Assembly: GCA_018857735.1 (NCBI GenBank)
Contig: JABMCL010000991.1
Span: forward strand, 92,501-156,500
DNA length: 64,000 nt
Direction of reading: 5' to 3'
Origin: Alviniconcha marisindica
Taxonomy: Eukaryota; Mollusca; Gastropoda; Provannidae
The position numbers and the translations under genes were made by a program. This document shows, in pieces, positions 21,101-34,914 of the stretch. Below the pieces are notes generated by a model. That model did not search any database, was not told the origin of the DNA, and was given only the letters and a program-made list of their open reading frames with translations. Position 1 is the stretch's first letter. Each line of letters opens with the position of its first letter.

Positions 21101-24100
21101 TATTGTTATGAATCTATATACATGTGCATGTTCTACTGTTGCACGACCAAACTATTCTGTTGATGTATTGTCATGAACCTTACATGGATCTATAAATATG
21201 AATATTCCAAACTATTCTGTTGTTAATTTATTGTTATAAATCTCTCTCTCTCTCTCTATATATATATATAAATAAAATCAGTGATTCAGCCTTTCAGACA
21301 GGAAAACAACACAGGTCAACCCAAAACAAATAAGTGATTTAGTTTTTTTTATCTCATTTTTTATTATTTTTCACCATTTAACTGTTGTTCAAGTGTCATT
21401 TTGTAGCTTGATAGAGGGGATTACCCTGAAAATTAGCAGATTGTGTGTTTTTCCTAATAGATAGCATTCTTTTGAACCTTTTATGTACTTGGATTTTGCT
21501 TTAGAATGCTAGCAATCATTGTTTCAGATTTTTTAAATATCTATATGAAATAAATTTGCTTTAAACCAAAGCCTGGTTCTGCAAACATATTGCATTAATA
21601 CGTGTGTTAAAACAAACGTAGAGGAGGGTTTTTGTTGTTGTTGTTGCTGCTGTTGTTTCTCGTCATGTCTACTCACCAATGGACTGGTTGACGGCCTTCA
21701 TGCACAGGTTTTCATAGTGAACTTGACCCGCTTGTCTCCCCTTCTCATCGCGGGGCTGGTGGCAGACAAAACAGAACCCGCTGTAAACATGCAGCTGCTG
21801 CCACAGAACTTACATCTTCTTCTTTTTTTATAAACATTTTTTACAGAGCTGAATTATTATTTTTAATTGGGGGGGTGGTGGGGGGTCTGTAGCTCTTAAG
21901 CAGGCCTGTCAGACTGCTGGGTGGTGGGGTGGGGGAGGGTGGAGGTGGGAAGCGTGGTTTAACCCTTTTCCTGCCAGGGAATTTGTAGTGCCTTCCTCCA
22001 AAGAAGGTCTCAAAGAAAGTCTCAGCATGCCAGAAATATGAATTTTAAGATAGTTCTTCTACAAGAGGATGCACAACATAAGTAAGTAAAAATGGTGCCG
22101 ACATCCACAGAAACCACAAGGCTTATTATGGATGGGGAGATGGGGTGGAAGTGGGTACGGAGGAGGGGGAAGGGGGTGTGGGGGTGGGGGAAGAGGGAGA
22201 TTATATACCTATTGCTACACCGTCACCACCAGAATGACTTCTGCATTAAGGTTGGCAGCGATGAAAACCATTTCAATGTTCCATTAATTGTGAGGGACAA
22301 AGTCACAAGACGGTGTCCACAGACCACAACCTATAATAAAAAAAAAATTATAGCGCTATTCCCCGCAGAGCAAGCTCCTCATACAATGTCCTATGTACAG
22401 CAGGAGCACAAGGCATGCTGGGAAGGCGAAGGGGAAGGGGGGTTGGAGGGGATACTCACGAAGTTGGCGTTGAGGTAATCCATCTTCTCCTTCAGCACTG
22501 GAGACTTAATGTTTGGATACGGCATCCCCACCATCACCACGCACCTGCAGACACAACACACCTAGCAACATGAAACACCTGACAGTGTTGAGGAGCTTGA
22601 GACATTGCATGCAGGCACGAAGCGAATGACCTCACCAAAACAAACACCAAAACAAATGGCACTTTGGAACACCCCCACGTCTTCATGTTCAACACACCTG
22701 GCAAAGCAACACACCACACATCTACAAAAATAATCACCTGGCAATTTCGAACACCACAACACTGGCAACTTAAAAGGCCTTGTACTGGTACAACTAACAC
22801 ACCTGACAATGAATGTATGTGAATATATATAATTAAGGTATGCAATTATGTTTAAGACATGGCTCAATTTCAAAGACCGCTGGAAATGTTAAACACCACA
22901 GTTCAGTTCACTTCAAGATGGTATCTATGCGCTCGAAAAAGCCCATATGTGCTCCACCCAGTCTCTCAGAAGTTTCCTCAGCGTAGCCTTTGAAACGGTT
23001 CTAATGTTTGTCTGATTGATGATGGCCCTCTCTTGTCCTTTCAAGGAAGATCGTCTAGCTCTTCCTCTTTCAACGCCTCTCTCCTCCAGGGGACTGATAA
23101 TGTGATGTTCTTGGCCTTGTGCCTGCAGGTAGTGTCTCAAGCTCCTCAATATTTCTAACCTTCTGTGTTACAAACCATGTGTGATGGTTGCTTTGCAAAG
23201 CACTTGTGATGGAAACACCACAGGCTGTTTGAAACACAGCTGTTAATTTGAAACTGACATCAAACTTGGCATTGTGATAAGGAGAATGAGGTGGGGGAAA
23301 TAAACATTGCATACACAATTCCAAACAATTATTTATGAACAACTGAACAAGAAATTAATTTCTGTAACTTTTCCATGCCCATTTTCCCTACCCTGTGACT
23401 CACTGGTTAAAATTTAGCGTCAAGAAGAAGCCAAACAGAGTCGACTCACTGAAAATTAAACGTCAAAGTATAATTTTCACAACATCCCAAGTGTCTCGTG
23501 ACCTTGAAAAAATAGGTCATGGTCGCAGAAAATTGATATGCACGTCCAAAGCTCTCAACAAAGGTTATTACTGTGCAGAATTTCAAAGACGATGATCTGA
23601 AGATTTAAAGAGCATTTCTTTAAGCCACTGCAAGATTTTTTTGTCCGGAGTCCAAAAGAAGTTCACCGTGCAAATCAAACGATACACCACACACCTGCCC
23701 AAGTCATCGGAGAAGTTGATGCCCTCGCTCATCTTGCCGCCGACCACACACATCAGCACGGCACCCGTTGGGCCGCCAGGGGTGTGCCCTTTGCATTTCT
23801 GTCATCAAAGTATTCATCATCATACACACAAGTTCCAGGTACGGTGAAATCCCACTTAGAACCAACCCATAAATGATGAGGAAAACACATTCGCATTTCA
23901 CAACCGAACAAAGAAAGAACGTTTGTTTTTTAATTTGTTAATTCAAACTTGTTTGGAGAGGAGTATTTGCATTTTGTTTTTAAAGAAGGGGGAAAATGGA
24001 AAACACTTGAATTTTAAAATAAGGAGCACAGAGAGAGAAAGACTGGACCCTTGCAGCAGCATGCAAAGCATATGAGGAAATATTCTGACTCAGACCTAAC

Positions 24101-27100
24101 CTCTGGTAGCTCTCTGGCTGGGTTCTCAGCACAAGGGAGCTTAATCTGTGTTTAGCGGGGAACCAGTTAGAATCTCTTCTTTTTTACTAGGTGCACCCAA
24201 TCAGCAGTCACAACTGTCATGGTTAACCAGGTGTTAAAAACCAACCATACAACTTTCCTGGTTGACCAGGTGTTAAAAACCAATCATACACCTGTCATGG
24301 CTGACCTGGAATTAAAAACCAATCATACAACTGTCATGGCTGGCCAGGTGTTAAACACCAATCATACAACTGTCATGGCTGACCAGGAATTGAAAACCAA
24401 TCATACAACTGTCATGCTTGACCAGGTGTTGAAAACCAACTGTCATGCTTGACCACTAGTTAAAAAGCAACCATACAACTATCATGCTTGACCAGGCATT
24501 GAAAACCAACCATACACCTGTCACACTTGACCAGGAATTAAAAACCAATCATGCAACTGTCATGGTTGAGCAGGCATTCAAAATCGTACAACTGTCCTGG
24601 TTGACCAGGTGTTAAAAACCAATCATACAACTGTCATGGCTGGCCAGGTGTTAAAAACCAATCATACAAATGTCATGGCTGACCAGGTATCGAAAACCAA
24701 TCATACAACTATCATGCTCGACCAGGTGTTGAAAACCAACTGTCATGGCTGACCAGGCATTAAAAATCAGTCATACAACTAGCATGCTTGACCAGGTGTT
24801 GAAAACCAACTGTCATACTTGACCAGGCATTGAAAACCAACCATACAACTGTCATGCTTGACCAGGCATTGAAAACCAACCATACAACTGTCATGCTTGA
24901 CCAGGCATTGAAAACCAAACATACAACTGTCATGCTTGACTGAGTGTTCAAAACCAGTCATCTATCTACATGCCCTATTCCAACAGCGATCATGTAGAAT
25001 TCAGGCTCTTTCGCTTATTTGAAAAATGAGGACTAATCTACTAAGTAAACCTTGTACATGCAGTGGACCATGCCTATGATGGTTGTGGTAATGACCCTGA
25101 CGGTATTTATATATAATAATAATAGATAACTTTGTATTGCGCTATTTATTCTCTGGTGTACACAAATTCACTGCGCTTTACAGCATTCTCCAACATTTTC
25201 TAATTTAAGTGTGAAAAAAATTGAAGGTAACATGTCCAAGAAAGTAATACATATGATACCTAACAATATATATACACAAGAAAAAATTATTACCTGGATA
25301 AAACTGCTGTACTGATTCAGGATGTGTTCCACCTGGACAGCATTTTTGGGTTCCCTGAATATCTGAGGGAAAATAAGAAAAAAGAGATCATGTTATCATG
25401 ATGTAGCGAGAAGAGGATGGAACACCAGCATCTCTTTAGTGAGAAGATCATGATGATTGCTTTTATATAGCACTATTCTCCACTCTCCAGCAAACTCGTT
25501 GCGCTCGCATGTGATTCTACATGAGTGACTAGCTTATTTTATAGAGCGTTTTTTAATATCCACCGAAGTAGTGTACTTACAGCACTGGCATGGCTGGTGC
25601 CACTTGAAACTGCTGCCATCTCGGCGCGTTCTGTGTACACCATACAACCATGCACCATGTCACTTCATGCAAAGCCACATACGTAAGGTGTATGCGTGTT
25701 TGGCTGTAACCTGCCACCTGCACTTTTGGCAGGATGACCGGGATCTTTTACGTGCTACTGCGGTAACACAGAGGTGGAACGGATACCGAAATTGGAGTCA
25801 GCACAGAAAGTTGACCCTGGAGAAGAAAATTCTCCTGCCACTACCACAGGGATTCGAACCCACGACCTTTCAATCACGAGTCCAGGAGGATGGGACACCA
25901 GCATCTCTATGTAGTGAGAAGAGGATGGGACACCATCATCTCTTTCGTGAGAAGAGGATGGGACACCATCATCTCTTTAGTGAGAAGAGGATGGGACACC
26001 ATCATCTCTTTAGTGAGAAGAGGATGGGACACCATCATCTCTTTAGTGAGAAGAGGATGGGACACCAGCATCTCTATGTAGTGAGAAGAGGATGGGACAC
26101 CATCATCTCTTTAGTGAGAAGAGGATGGGACACCATCATCTCTTTAGTGAGAAGAGGATGGGACACCACATCTCTTTAGTGAGAAGAGGATGGGACACCA
26201 CATCTCTTTAGTGAGAAGAGGATGGGACACCACATCTCTTTAGTGAGAAGAGGATGGGACACCATCATCTCTTTAGTGAGAAGAGGATGGGACACCACAT
26301 CTCTATGTAGTGAGAAGAGGATGGGACACCATCATCTCTTTAGTGAGAAGAGGATGGGACACCAGCATCTCTTTAGTGAGAAGAGGATGGGACACCAGCA
26401 TCTCTTTAGTGAGAAGAGGATGGGACACCAGTCATCCTTTAGTGAGAAAGATGGGACACCATCATCTCTATTAGTGAGAAGAGGATGGGACACCATCATT
26501 TCTATTAGTGAGAAAGGATGGGACACCATCATCGTCTATTGTGAGAAGAGGATGGGACACCATCATCTCTTTAGTGAGAAAGGATGGGACACCAGCATCT
26601 CTTGTGAGAAGAGGATGGGACACCATCATCTCATTAGTGAGAAGAGGATGGGACACCATCATCTCTATTAGTGAGAAGAGGATGGGACACCATCATCTCT
26701 TTAGTGAGAAGAGGATGGGACACCACATCTCTTAGTGAGAAGAGGATGGGACACCACATCTCTATTAGTGAGAAGAGGATGGGAACACATCTCTTTAGTG
26801 AGAAAGGATGGGACACCATCATCTCTTTAGTGAGAAGAGGATGGGACACCAGCATCTCTATTAGTGAGAAGAGGATGGGACACCAGCATCTCTATGTAGT
26901 GAGAAGAGGATGGGACACCATCATCTCTTAGTGAGAAGAGGATGGGACACCATCATCTCTTTAGTGAGAAGAGGATGGGACACCATCATCTCATTATGAG
27001 AAGAGGATGGGACACCACATCTCTATTAGTGAGAAGAGGATGGGACACCACATCTCTTTATGAGAAGAGGATGGGACACCATCATCTCTTTAGTGAGAAG

Positions 27101-28077
27101 AGGATGGGACACCAGCATCTCTATGTAGTGAGAAGAGGATGGGACACCATCATCTCTTAGTGAGAAGAGGATGGGACACCAGCATCTCTTTAGTGAGAAG
27201 AGGATGGGACACCATCATCTCATTAGTGAGAAGATGGCACCAGCACCAAAAGAATTACACAGATATACGTGAAAATGATGAAAATGTATAGAAGAATGAA
27301 AATGAAAGAAAAACTGATTTTGTTCTTTATTCATATTTTTATGACTCTCTTTTGTGTCTCTCATTGTTGTGGCAAAAGTTTTTTCATTCTCATTTTTCAC
27401 AGTCTTTTTCCTTCTTTTCACGACTGTTGTTCCAATGTCGTATTGTGGCATCTTTTCTTCATTTTCTCCAATTTCCCGTTTTTTTTTTTGTCTTGGAACC
27501 TTTCATTTTATCTTTTTTGACCGGTTATCTGTTGTTTAAGTGTCGTTTGTGGCTTGATAAAGGGGATTTCAGTTCTTTTTCTTTCATTTTTCATTGTTTT
27601 TGACTGTTTATCTGTTGTTTAAGTGTCGTTTTGTGGCTTCATAAAGGGGATTTCCCCGAAAATTTGTATACTGTGTGTCCGTGTTAAAATAAATAAGCGT
27701 TCGTTTGAACCTTTTTTGTGTTTGATTCTGTGCATGTTGGTCGCAGACTAATCAAAACTGAAGACAAGAAGGGAGCAAGTCAGCGTGTTGGGTACTGCAC
27801 ACACCTTCTTCCTAGCCTCCAACCGGGCTTGAACACCGGACTTGAACCAATGGCTGGACACGCGCTGCTCATAGTCGTAGGATGGAAAGAAGACCACCAC
27901 GCCACCGGGGACCACGCTGCACAGGTTGATCAACACACGACCCAGCTCCTCCAACTGAAACACAGGTCACAAACAGTCAATTTGTTGGAGACCTGCTTGT
28001 CACTGGTTTGTACAATGCAGCGAGTTTAATTCTGGTCAGAGGCTGCCTGAAGGGGTATCTGTCTATCTATCTATCTG

Positions 28078-28152
<75 letters not shown>

Positions 28153-28870
28153 ATCATTCCGTCTTACTTTATGTCTTTTTCCACTTTGAGGTCTGCACTG
28201 ATAGCAATTGCATGTTCTACGTGCACGTTCCACAACACACTAAAAAAAAAAAATCTTTTAAAAACAGGTGATTTACCAACAAAACAACAACTTGACAATA
28301 CTCGGGTGCTGCTCTACTGCCACAGTTTGCCCAGCCCTCGCCAGACTCCTGGTCGTGTCGTGACACTGACGATGATGATCGACTGACCTCGTTGAGGGAC
28401 TGTCTGTGCAGGCATTTTGCCTGGGGACGCACGGCGCCGGCGCAGTCCATTTTCTTCGCTTCCATTTCAGACACCTAGTTTCTCGGATCACAGGCGCCAG
28501 AAAAAGTTCCTTTCATGTTCATCTTGTTGTCGACCAAACTGATGTTTGTGACGTCATTTATGTAAGATTCGGGCCGCACTTATATAAGTATTTTCGCTTG
28601 TTGCACGGCCCAACCGTTCTGTAGTTAATGTATTGTCATAGACATATATGAAATAATTTTTTAAACCAAAAAGCTATTTTAAAACGGAGAGTTGGGCGAG
28701 GGAGGTTGGAGCGGTTCAGTTCATTTTGCTTTATAAAATGTGTTAGTTATTTCCAAACACATAAAAGATTAAAAAAACGCTATTTATTAGGTCCAAACAT
28801 AACGTGCGAATTTTATGTGTTTGGGGCTTGTTTTAAAACGCTGTCATTCTTGTTTCAGATCTGTTTTGTA

Positions 28871-28931
<61 letters not shown>

Positions 28932-31055
28932 AAACGTCAATGGTGCATACACATACTGAAAGACACAAATGTGACCAAGCTCACTTTATGTTGCAAATTT
29001 TGGCTTTATTCGCTTGACACGACTCCGCTTGGATGATTCTGATGACATCTGTGACCCAGAATGGCGTTTATAAATTGTCCCAGGAATTTCTGACCGCCTC
29101 CTCGGATATTATTAGCTAATGCTTTTGTTACGCAAGAGCGGAAATTGCAGGCACCCCCACACCCACCCCACCCCCCAAACTCCGGGCAACGGAACACACA
29201 CACACACACACAACATACAGAACAAAAATAAAAACCAACTGACCAGCTACGTGCAGTCAGACGAACAGTGGTCACAATTAGAGCAACAACAACTTTATTG
29301 CCGAGTGTCGAGACATTTGTACTAGGAATGTTTTGAGCTTTGAAGAAGACTTCCAGCTTATTTCTCCGATCCATGTTAATTAAGTTCCAGATTATTCCTC
29401 CGACCCATGCTAATTAGCTTAAGCCTGGAAGGAACTAGGTATCCAGAACACACACACACACATACACAACAAACGCCGACGTTCATGATCAAACATACGG
29501 ATAAACCTGGAAGATCTGATTGGTTTTCTGCGCCTGTGTGATTCCTTGCTCTCGCGCGCGTGGTCCTGTCGCCCCTTGTACCCGGAATGGGTCTGCCCCA
29601 GTCCCAATAACACACATCACCCAGCTCTGGTTTCGCTCGAATCGACCCGTGTGCCGTCTGCTCCACATTTCTGACGCCAGTTTAAAAAAGAAAGAAAAAA
29701 GTTTTTTTTTCTTTCAAGAACTATATTTAAACACCACGCGTCGAGGAGGGAGGAGGCGATTTTTTTTTCTTTTTTTCTTTTTTCTTTTTCTTTGCTGGTA
29801 ATGGGAGGAAGGCTGGTGAATCGGGGATTGGTGCAGTGAGGGTGAAGTGAGAACTTTGGGGGGCAGGGGGGGTGGGGAGGAGGGGGGAGGGGGAGGGAAG
29901 AGGGGATTAAAAAAAAAAAATCAATCAATTTTTGAACCTAACCGGGAATGACTAAATAAACATAAATACCACGCTTCGTCTGCGCTCTCACGAGAGAAAA
30001 TGGAGGGCGGGAAGGGGGTGGGGGGGGGGGGGGGGGTGGGGGGGGGTGGGGGGGGGGGGGGGGGGGGCGGGGATTGTGAAGCAGAGGGGGTCGGACAAGA
30101 GCTGTTTCAGTAACCAAACCAAACTAACCACCACCACCACCCAAAAAAAGAAAGAAAAAAAGAGAAGTTATTTCAACAACTTAAAAGAAAGAAAGAAAGA
30201 AGAAGAAAAAAGAAAAAAAAAGGGGGTGGGGGGGGGGATTGTCAAGCAGAGGGGGTCGGACAAGAGATGTTTCAGTAACCAAACCAAACTAACCACCACC
30301 CACCACCACCACCCCAAAAAAAAGAAGAAAAAAAGAAGAAGAGTTATTTCAACAACTTAAAAAAGAAAAAGAAAAGAAGAAAAAAAGGGAAATAAATCTA
30401 TATTTGAAAACACGCACAGAGAACAAAACAGCACGTAAAACAAAACACTGCAGGTAGAAAGAAAGAAAATTTATAAAAAATAAAAATAAAAAATAAGCCA
30501 AAGATTGACATATTTTTTTTAATGACATGATAATTATACGAATTCTTTTTTTTAAAAAAGAATTTAAAAAAAAAGGCCTCTATACATTACTTTCACTATT
30601 ACAGTACATGTGGACGAGTCTACTTGTTCGCGCCAAGTCCCATATAACATAATAAATTAATTATAGTGCACCAATCACCCCTCAGAGGCATGGGAATGGA
30701 CTCGCTGTCCTCACACACCGCCCCACACTGCGGAGCTGCGTCAAAAGACAACCAGTCTCGGCAAACAAAACCACAGGCCCGCTATGAACTAATTGCCCCG
30801 TTGCCTTGCACTTGCCTTGCACCCAACTGCTCCGCGCACGTCACCGGGTCGCAATGCACAGCCTACTTGCTGCCGTGAGGGAGGGGAGAGAGGGGATAGT
30901 TCTTTTTAAAAGCAATGGACGGGAGAAAAAAAAGGAGAAAAAAAAGAGGAAACGAAAGCGTGTCACGATAGACTAAAAGTGCAGTGTACTTTTGTTCCGA
31001 CATTGTTGGTGGGTCAACTTCCATGTGTGATGTCACCAAATAAACAGAGACAAGT

Positions 31056-31114
<59 letters not shown>

Positions 31115-31926
31115 GAAGAAGAAGAAGAAGAAAAAGAAGGAGGAGAAGAAGAAGATGATGAAGAAAAGAAAAAGAAAGAAAAAAAGAAAGAAAACAAAAC
31201 AAAGAATAAGCCTAGAAGAACAATATTTAAACACATTTCACCTTCTTTCTCAGCTTACTACAACACTGTGACAGCTCAAGACAAAATGTGTGAATCACAT
31301 AAATCAGCAAATGATATACCACTGCTATAATTATAGTCACTCTTAAATCCAGCTTCTCCCAGGATTCAGAGGAAAATATCCATACTACTGATAATTCAGC
31401 CACGTACACGCACACATCACAGAGAAAAGAGAAAGGTTGAAAAATAACAACTGGTTACTATGACATCAAACAGCACCCCCCGACCCCCCAACACACACAC
31501 ACAAAACCACCTCCCACATCAAACAAAAACAAAAAAAGTAAAAAATTATTTTTGTAAAGTAAAAAAAGTAAAAAAGATTTTTTTTTGAAGGCGTGAACAA
31601 AAAAACAAAAAACAAAAAAGGAGGAAGTCAGAGCATTTTTTACGGCCGGTTAAAAAAACGAAAGAAAAAAAAAAAAAAACGAAAAGAAAAGGAAAAAAAA
31701 CGAAAAAAAAAACCCAGTAAAAAAGGAGACTTTTTAAACAGTCGGCACGCAAATTTATTTTAGGGAAGAAAAAAAAAAGGCAGTGAGACGGGGACGGGAG
31801 GGAGTGTAATCGATTCTGAATGAACGGAAAGACAGCGTACGGCGGGCAGCTCCAGACAAAGGAGTCCGTCAGTGCAGTAAGTGTGAGTGACAAAGAGCGA
31901 GAGAAAGAGTGCGAGTGTGTATCATA

Positions 31927-31971
<45 letters not shown>

Positions 31972-33467
31972 TGTGTGTGTAAATTTGTGTGAGGGAGGGG
32001 GGAGAGTGTGCGAGTGTGCGTGAGAGAGAACTTGAATTCGAGCTCGAACTCGAAAAATTTAATACTCAAGGATAGTAGCGTTAGGTCCATTTGGACCTAT
32101 CTAACAGCCGGTCCTTGCTATACTACAAACACAAGTAAACACGACAATACCACAAACAAATATTATAAGCACGATTAAGCAATTGATTGAGAGAGAGAGA
32201 GAGGGGTGGGGGGGGGGGGCATGACTGAGAGAGGGAAGGAGAGGGAGAGAGAGCGGTTATGAAAACATAAAGAGAGTGCGCGTGTGTGAGGCTGAGCGAG
32301 GGAGGGGAAGAGAGTGCTTGTGTGTATGTGTGAGAGGGGGAGAGAGGGGTGGGTGGGTAGGGAGTGTATGTCGGGGGCGGGGAGGTAGGTGAGTATATGT
32401 CCACACAGAGGGGGGGGGGTGGGGGGGGGGGTATGTCTAGATTCTAAACATCACGGTAAAAACAATGGTGTGTGTGGGGGGGGGTGGGTGCGGGAGGGGG
32501 GGGGGTGAGAATATGTAACAGAAAAGAGAGGGGGGGGGGTTCAATGCCCAGTCAAACTTCGAGTTGATATCAATAGTACTAGGTCAACTCGTACGAGGTC
32601 ATATTAAGGCTAAACACAGTAACATCAAACGTTATTTTATCAAATATATTTCAAAAGTCCAGTAGTGTTTAGTAATGGTTAAAACAATGTCAACTTGAAT
32701 TAGTTGCATATTACTGGTTTTTTTTAAATAAGAAAAATTATTAAGAAAATAAAAATTGGAGCCTAAGGTTTCGTAATTGTTAAAATTCTGTTAAATTAGT
32801 TACAATTAAATTTTGTTTAAAAAAAAAAAAAAAAGCACCCAAAAAACGAGAACAAAAACAACAACCTTCATTTAAAAAAGACAAGAAAATCGAAGATGGA
32901 GCCTACACAGACGAAGATGGAGTAAGTAAGTAAGTAACTTGGTGTTTTACGCCCGCCCAGTCAACCGGTACGGTAATATCAGCGCGTGATGAAGAAAAAT
33001 CTCTGAACATCCTCCAAACACACTTGTCTGCGCCACGAGTACGCAGTGACCTCGCATCACCTATCGTGAACCAGACACCGAAATTAGGCAACAACGTCGT
33101 TTTTGTCTAGTGCTTCGCGGGGTGTCTGGCCCCACCCCTTCCTTCCTTGTCTCTCTACAGTCTGGCAATCCCGCCCGAAGTGTGACGTTGGGAGAGTCCA
33201 TTTTCCCAGCCTAAGCCACGCCTCCCCTGTCACACTGAATGGGCAGCGCCCGCGCCAGGCAAAAACTAGGACCAGGTCCGCGAACTAGGTTCGCAGGGGG
33301 GGAGTAGAGAAAGATAGGCAATTTTCAAGAAGGGGGGCGGGGAAGGGGCGGGATATTGCAAATACTCAATGGAACGTGTCCAAAAGCAAACGAGAGAGAG
33401 AGGAAAAATACTTCATTACAGAAGGATAAAGATTTAAGCACAAGTCGGCTTTTCTACAAATCTGTCC

Positions 33468-33522
<55 letters not shown>

Positions 33523-34238
33523 TATGATTATTCTTTTTTGTTTTTTGTTGTTGTTTTTTACTTTAAAAAAAAAAATCACTGTTGTACAGGGTAGCATCCT
33601 CAGGCACAAAATCCACGAAGAAAAATCCCCCCCACACACACACCCAGTAAACAAAGGAGTAAGGTTTAAGTAAACATTGCTTACGTCCACAGAAACCATA
33701 AAGGTTTATTAGGGACGGGAGAAGGGAAGGGGAGGGAAAGGGGGAGGGAATATATACCTCTGCTACACTGTCACCACCAGAGTGACTTCTGCATTAAGGT
33801 GGGCAGCAGACAGCCATTTTAATGTTTCATAACTGTGAGAGACAAAGTCACAAGACAGCGTCCACAGACCACAATTTTTGAAGAGAAAGGAGAGCCGAAG
33901 CAGATTCGAACCGAGGTCCTTCCGCTTACCAGCCTAACACCTTACCGCTGGGCCAAACCGGCTCACAAGAGTAAGGTTTACTTAATTTTATTTACTTTAT
34001 AGTTAGGGTGCAAATTACAATATGTCAATTTTGCAGAAGGCTATTACAGAAGGCTATAGACAAATACAGCATCAGTAAAAATAAAAACAACAATTAATAA
34101 AATAATAATAACAACAACAACACATATAAAACCAGACCGCGATTGCAACGGAAATGAAAAAAAAGAAAAGAAAAAAAGCAGTGAAAAACAACTGAAGCAA
34201 AAAAAGTCTAAAACACAGTTAAACACACACACACACAC

Positions 34239-34283
<45 letters not shown>

Positions 34284-34698
34284 AAGAGAGAGGGGTGACA
34301 ATGGTCCATCTGAAAGTTCTGCAATCTGAAACAGGAAAAACATTGCTTCCCGAAGCTGAACAGCATCCCATACAGCAAGTACGATCCAAAAATGAACACA
34401 GAGCGGGATGAAAATGAAAGCAATGATTTAGGACACATAAATAGGAAATCACCCCCAAGACTGAAATATTAATTATAACTGAAACAACGCGCAGTTATTT
34501 TTGAGCCGTCGCGAACCAACTGTCAGACACGTGCGCAGGGACTTTCCATCTTTTTACACAAAAACACCGTAAAAGTGTTAGCAGACTACTGTTCATTTTA
34601 AGGCCTTCATTCAAATACCTTATTAATAGACCCGTCGCACGCAAACCTCAGCCCACTTTTTACCCTCTGCATTCACACCTTGCGTTAAGAGCAACGGT

Positions 34699-34748
<50 letters not shown>

Positions 34749-34855
34749 ACAAGGAAAAACAAAACACCAAAAATCAACAATAACAACAACAAAAGCTCAC
34801 CAATTGGATCAGTTAAGCAACTCAGATCGTTTCTCTCTCTCTCTACTTCCTGATT

Positions 34856-34914
<59 letters not shown>

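Noticed and set aside
25571..27160. Frames such as [11 protein letters not shown] repeats
   Set aside because: 34-bp array plus SINE-B sequence, not coding.
28171..28624. Overlapping frames near 28,200-28,620
   Set aside because: Short, conflicting frames in the intron next to exon 13, no domain or splice evidence.
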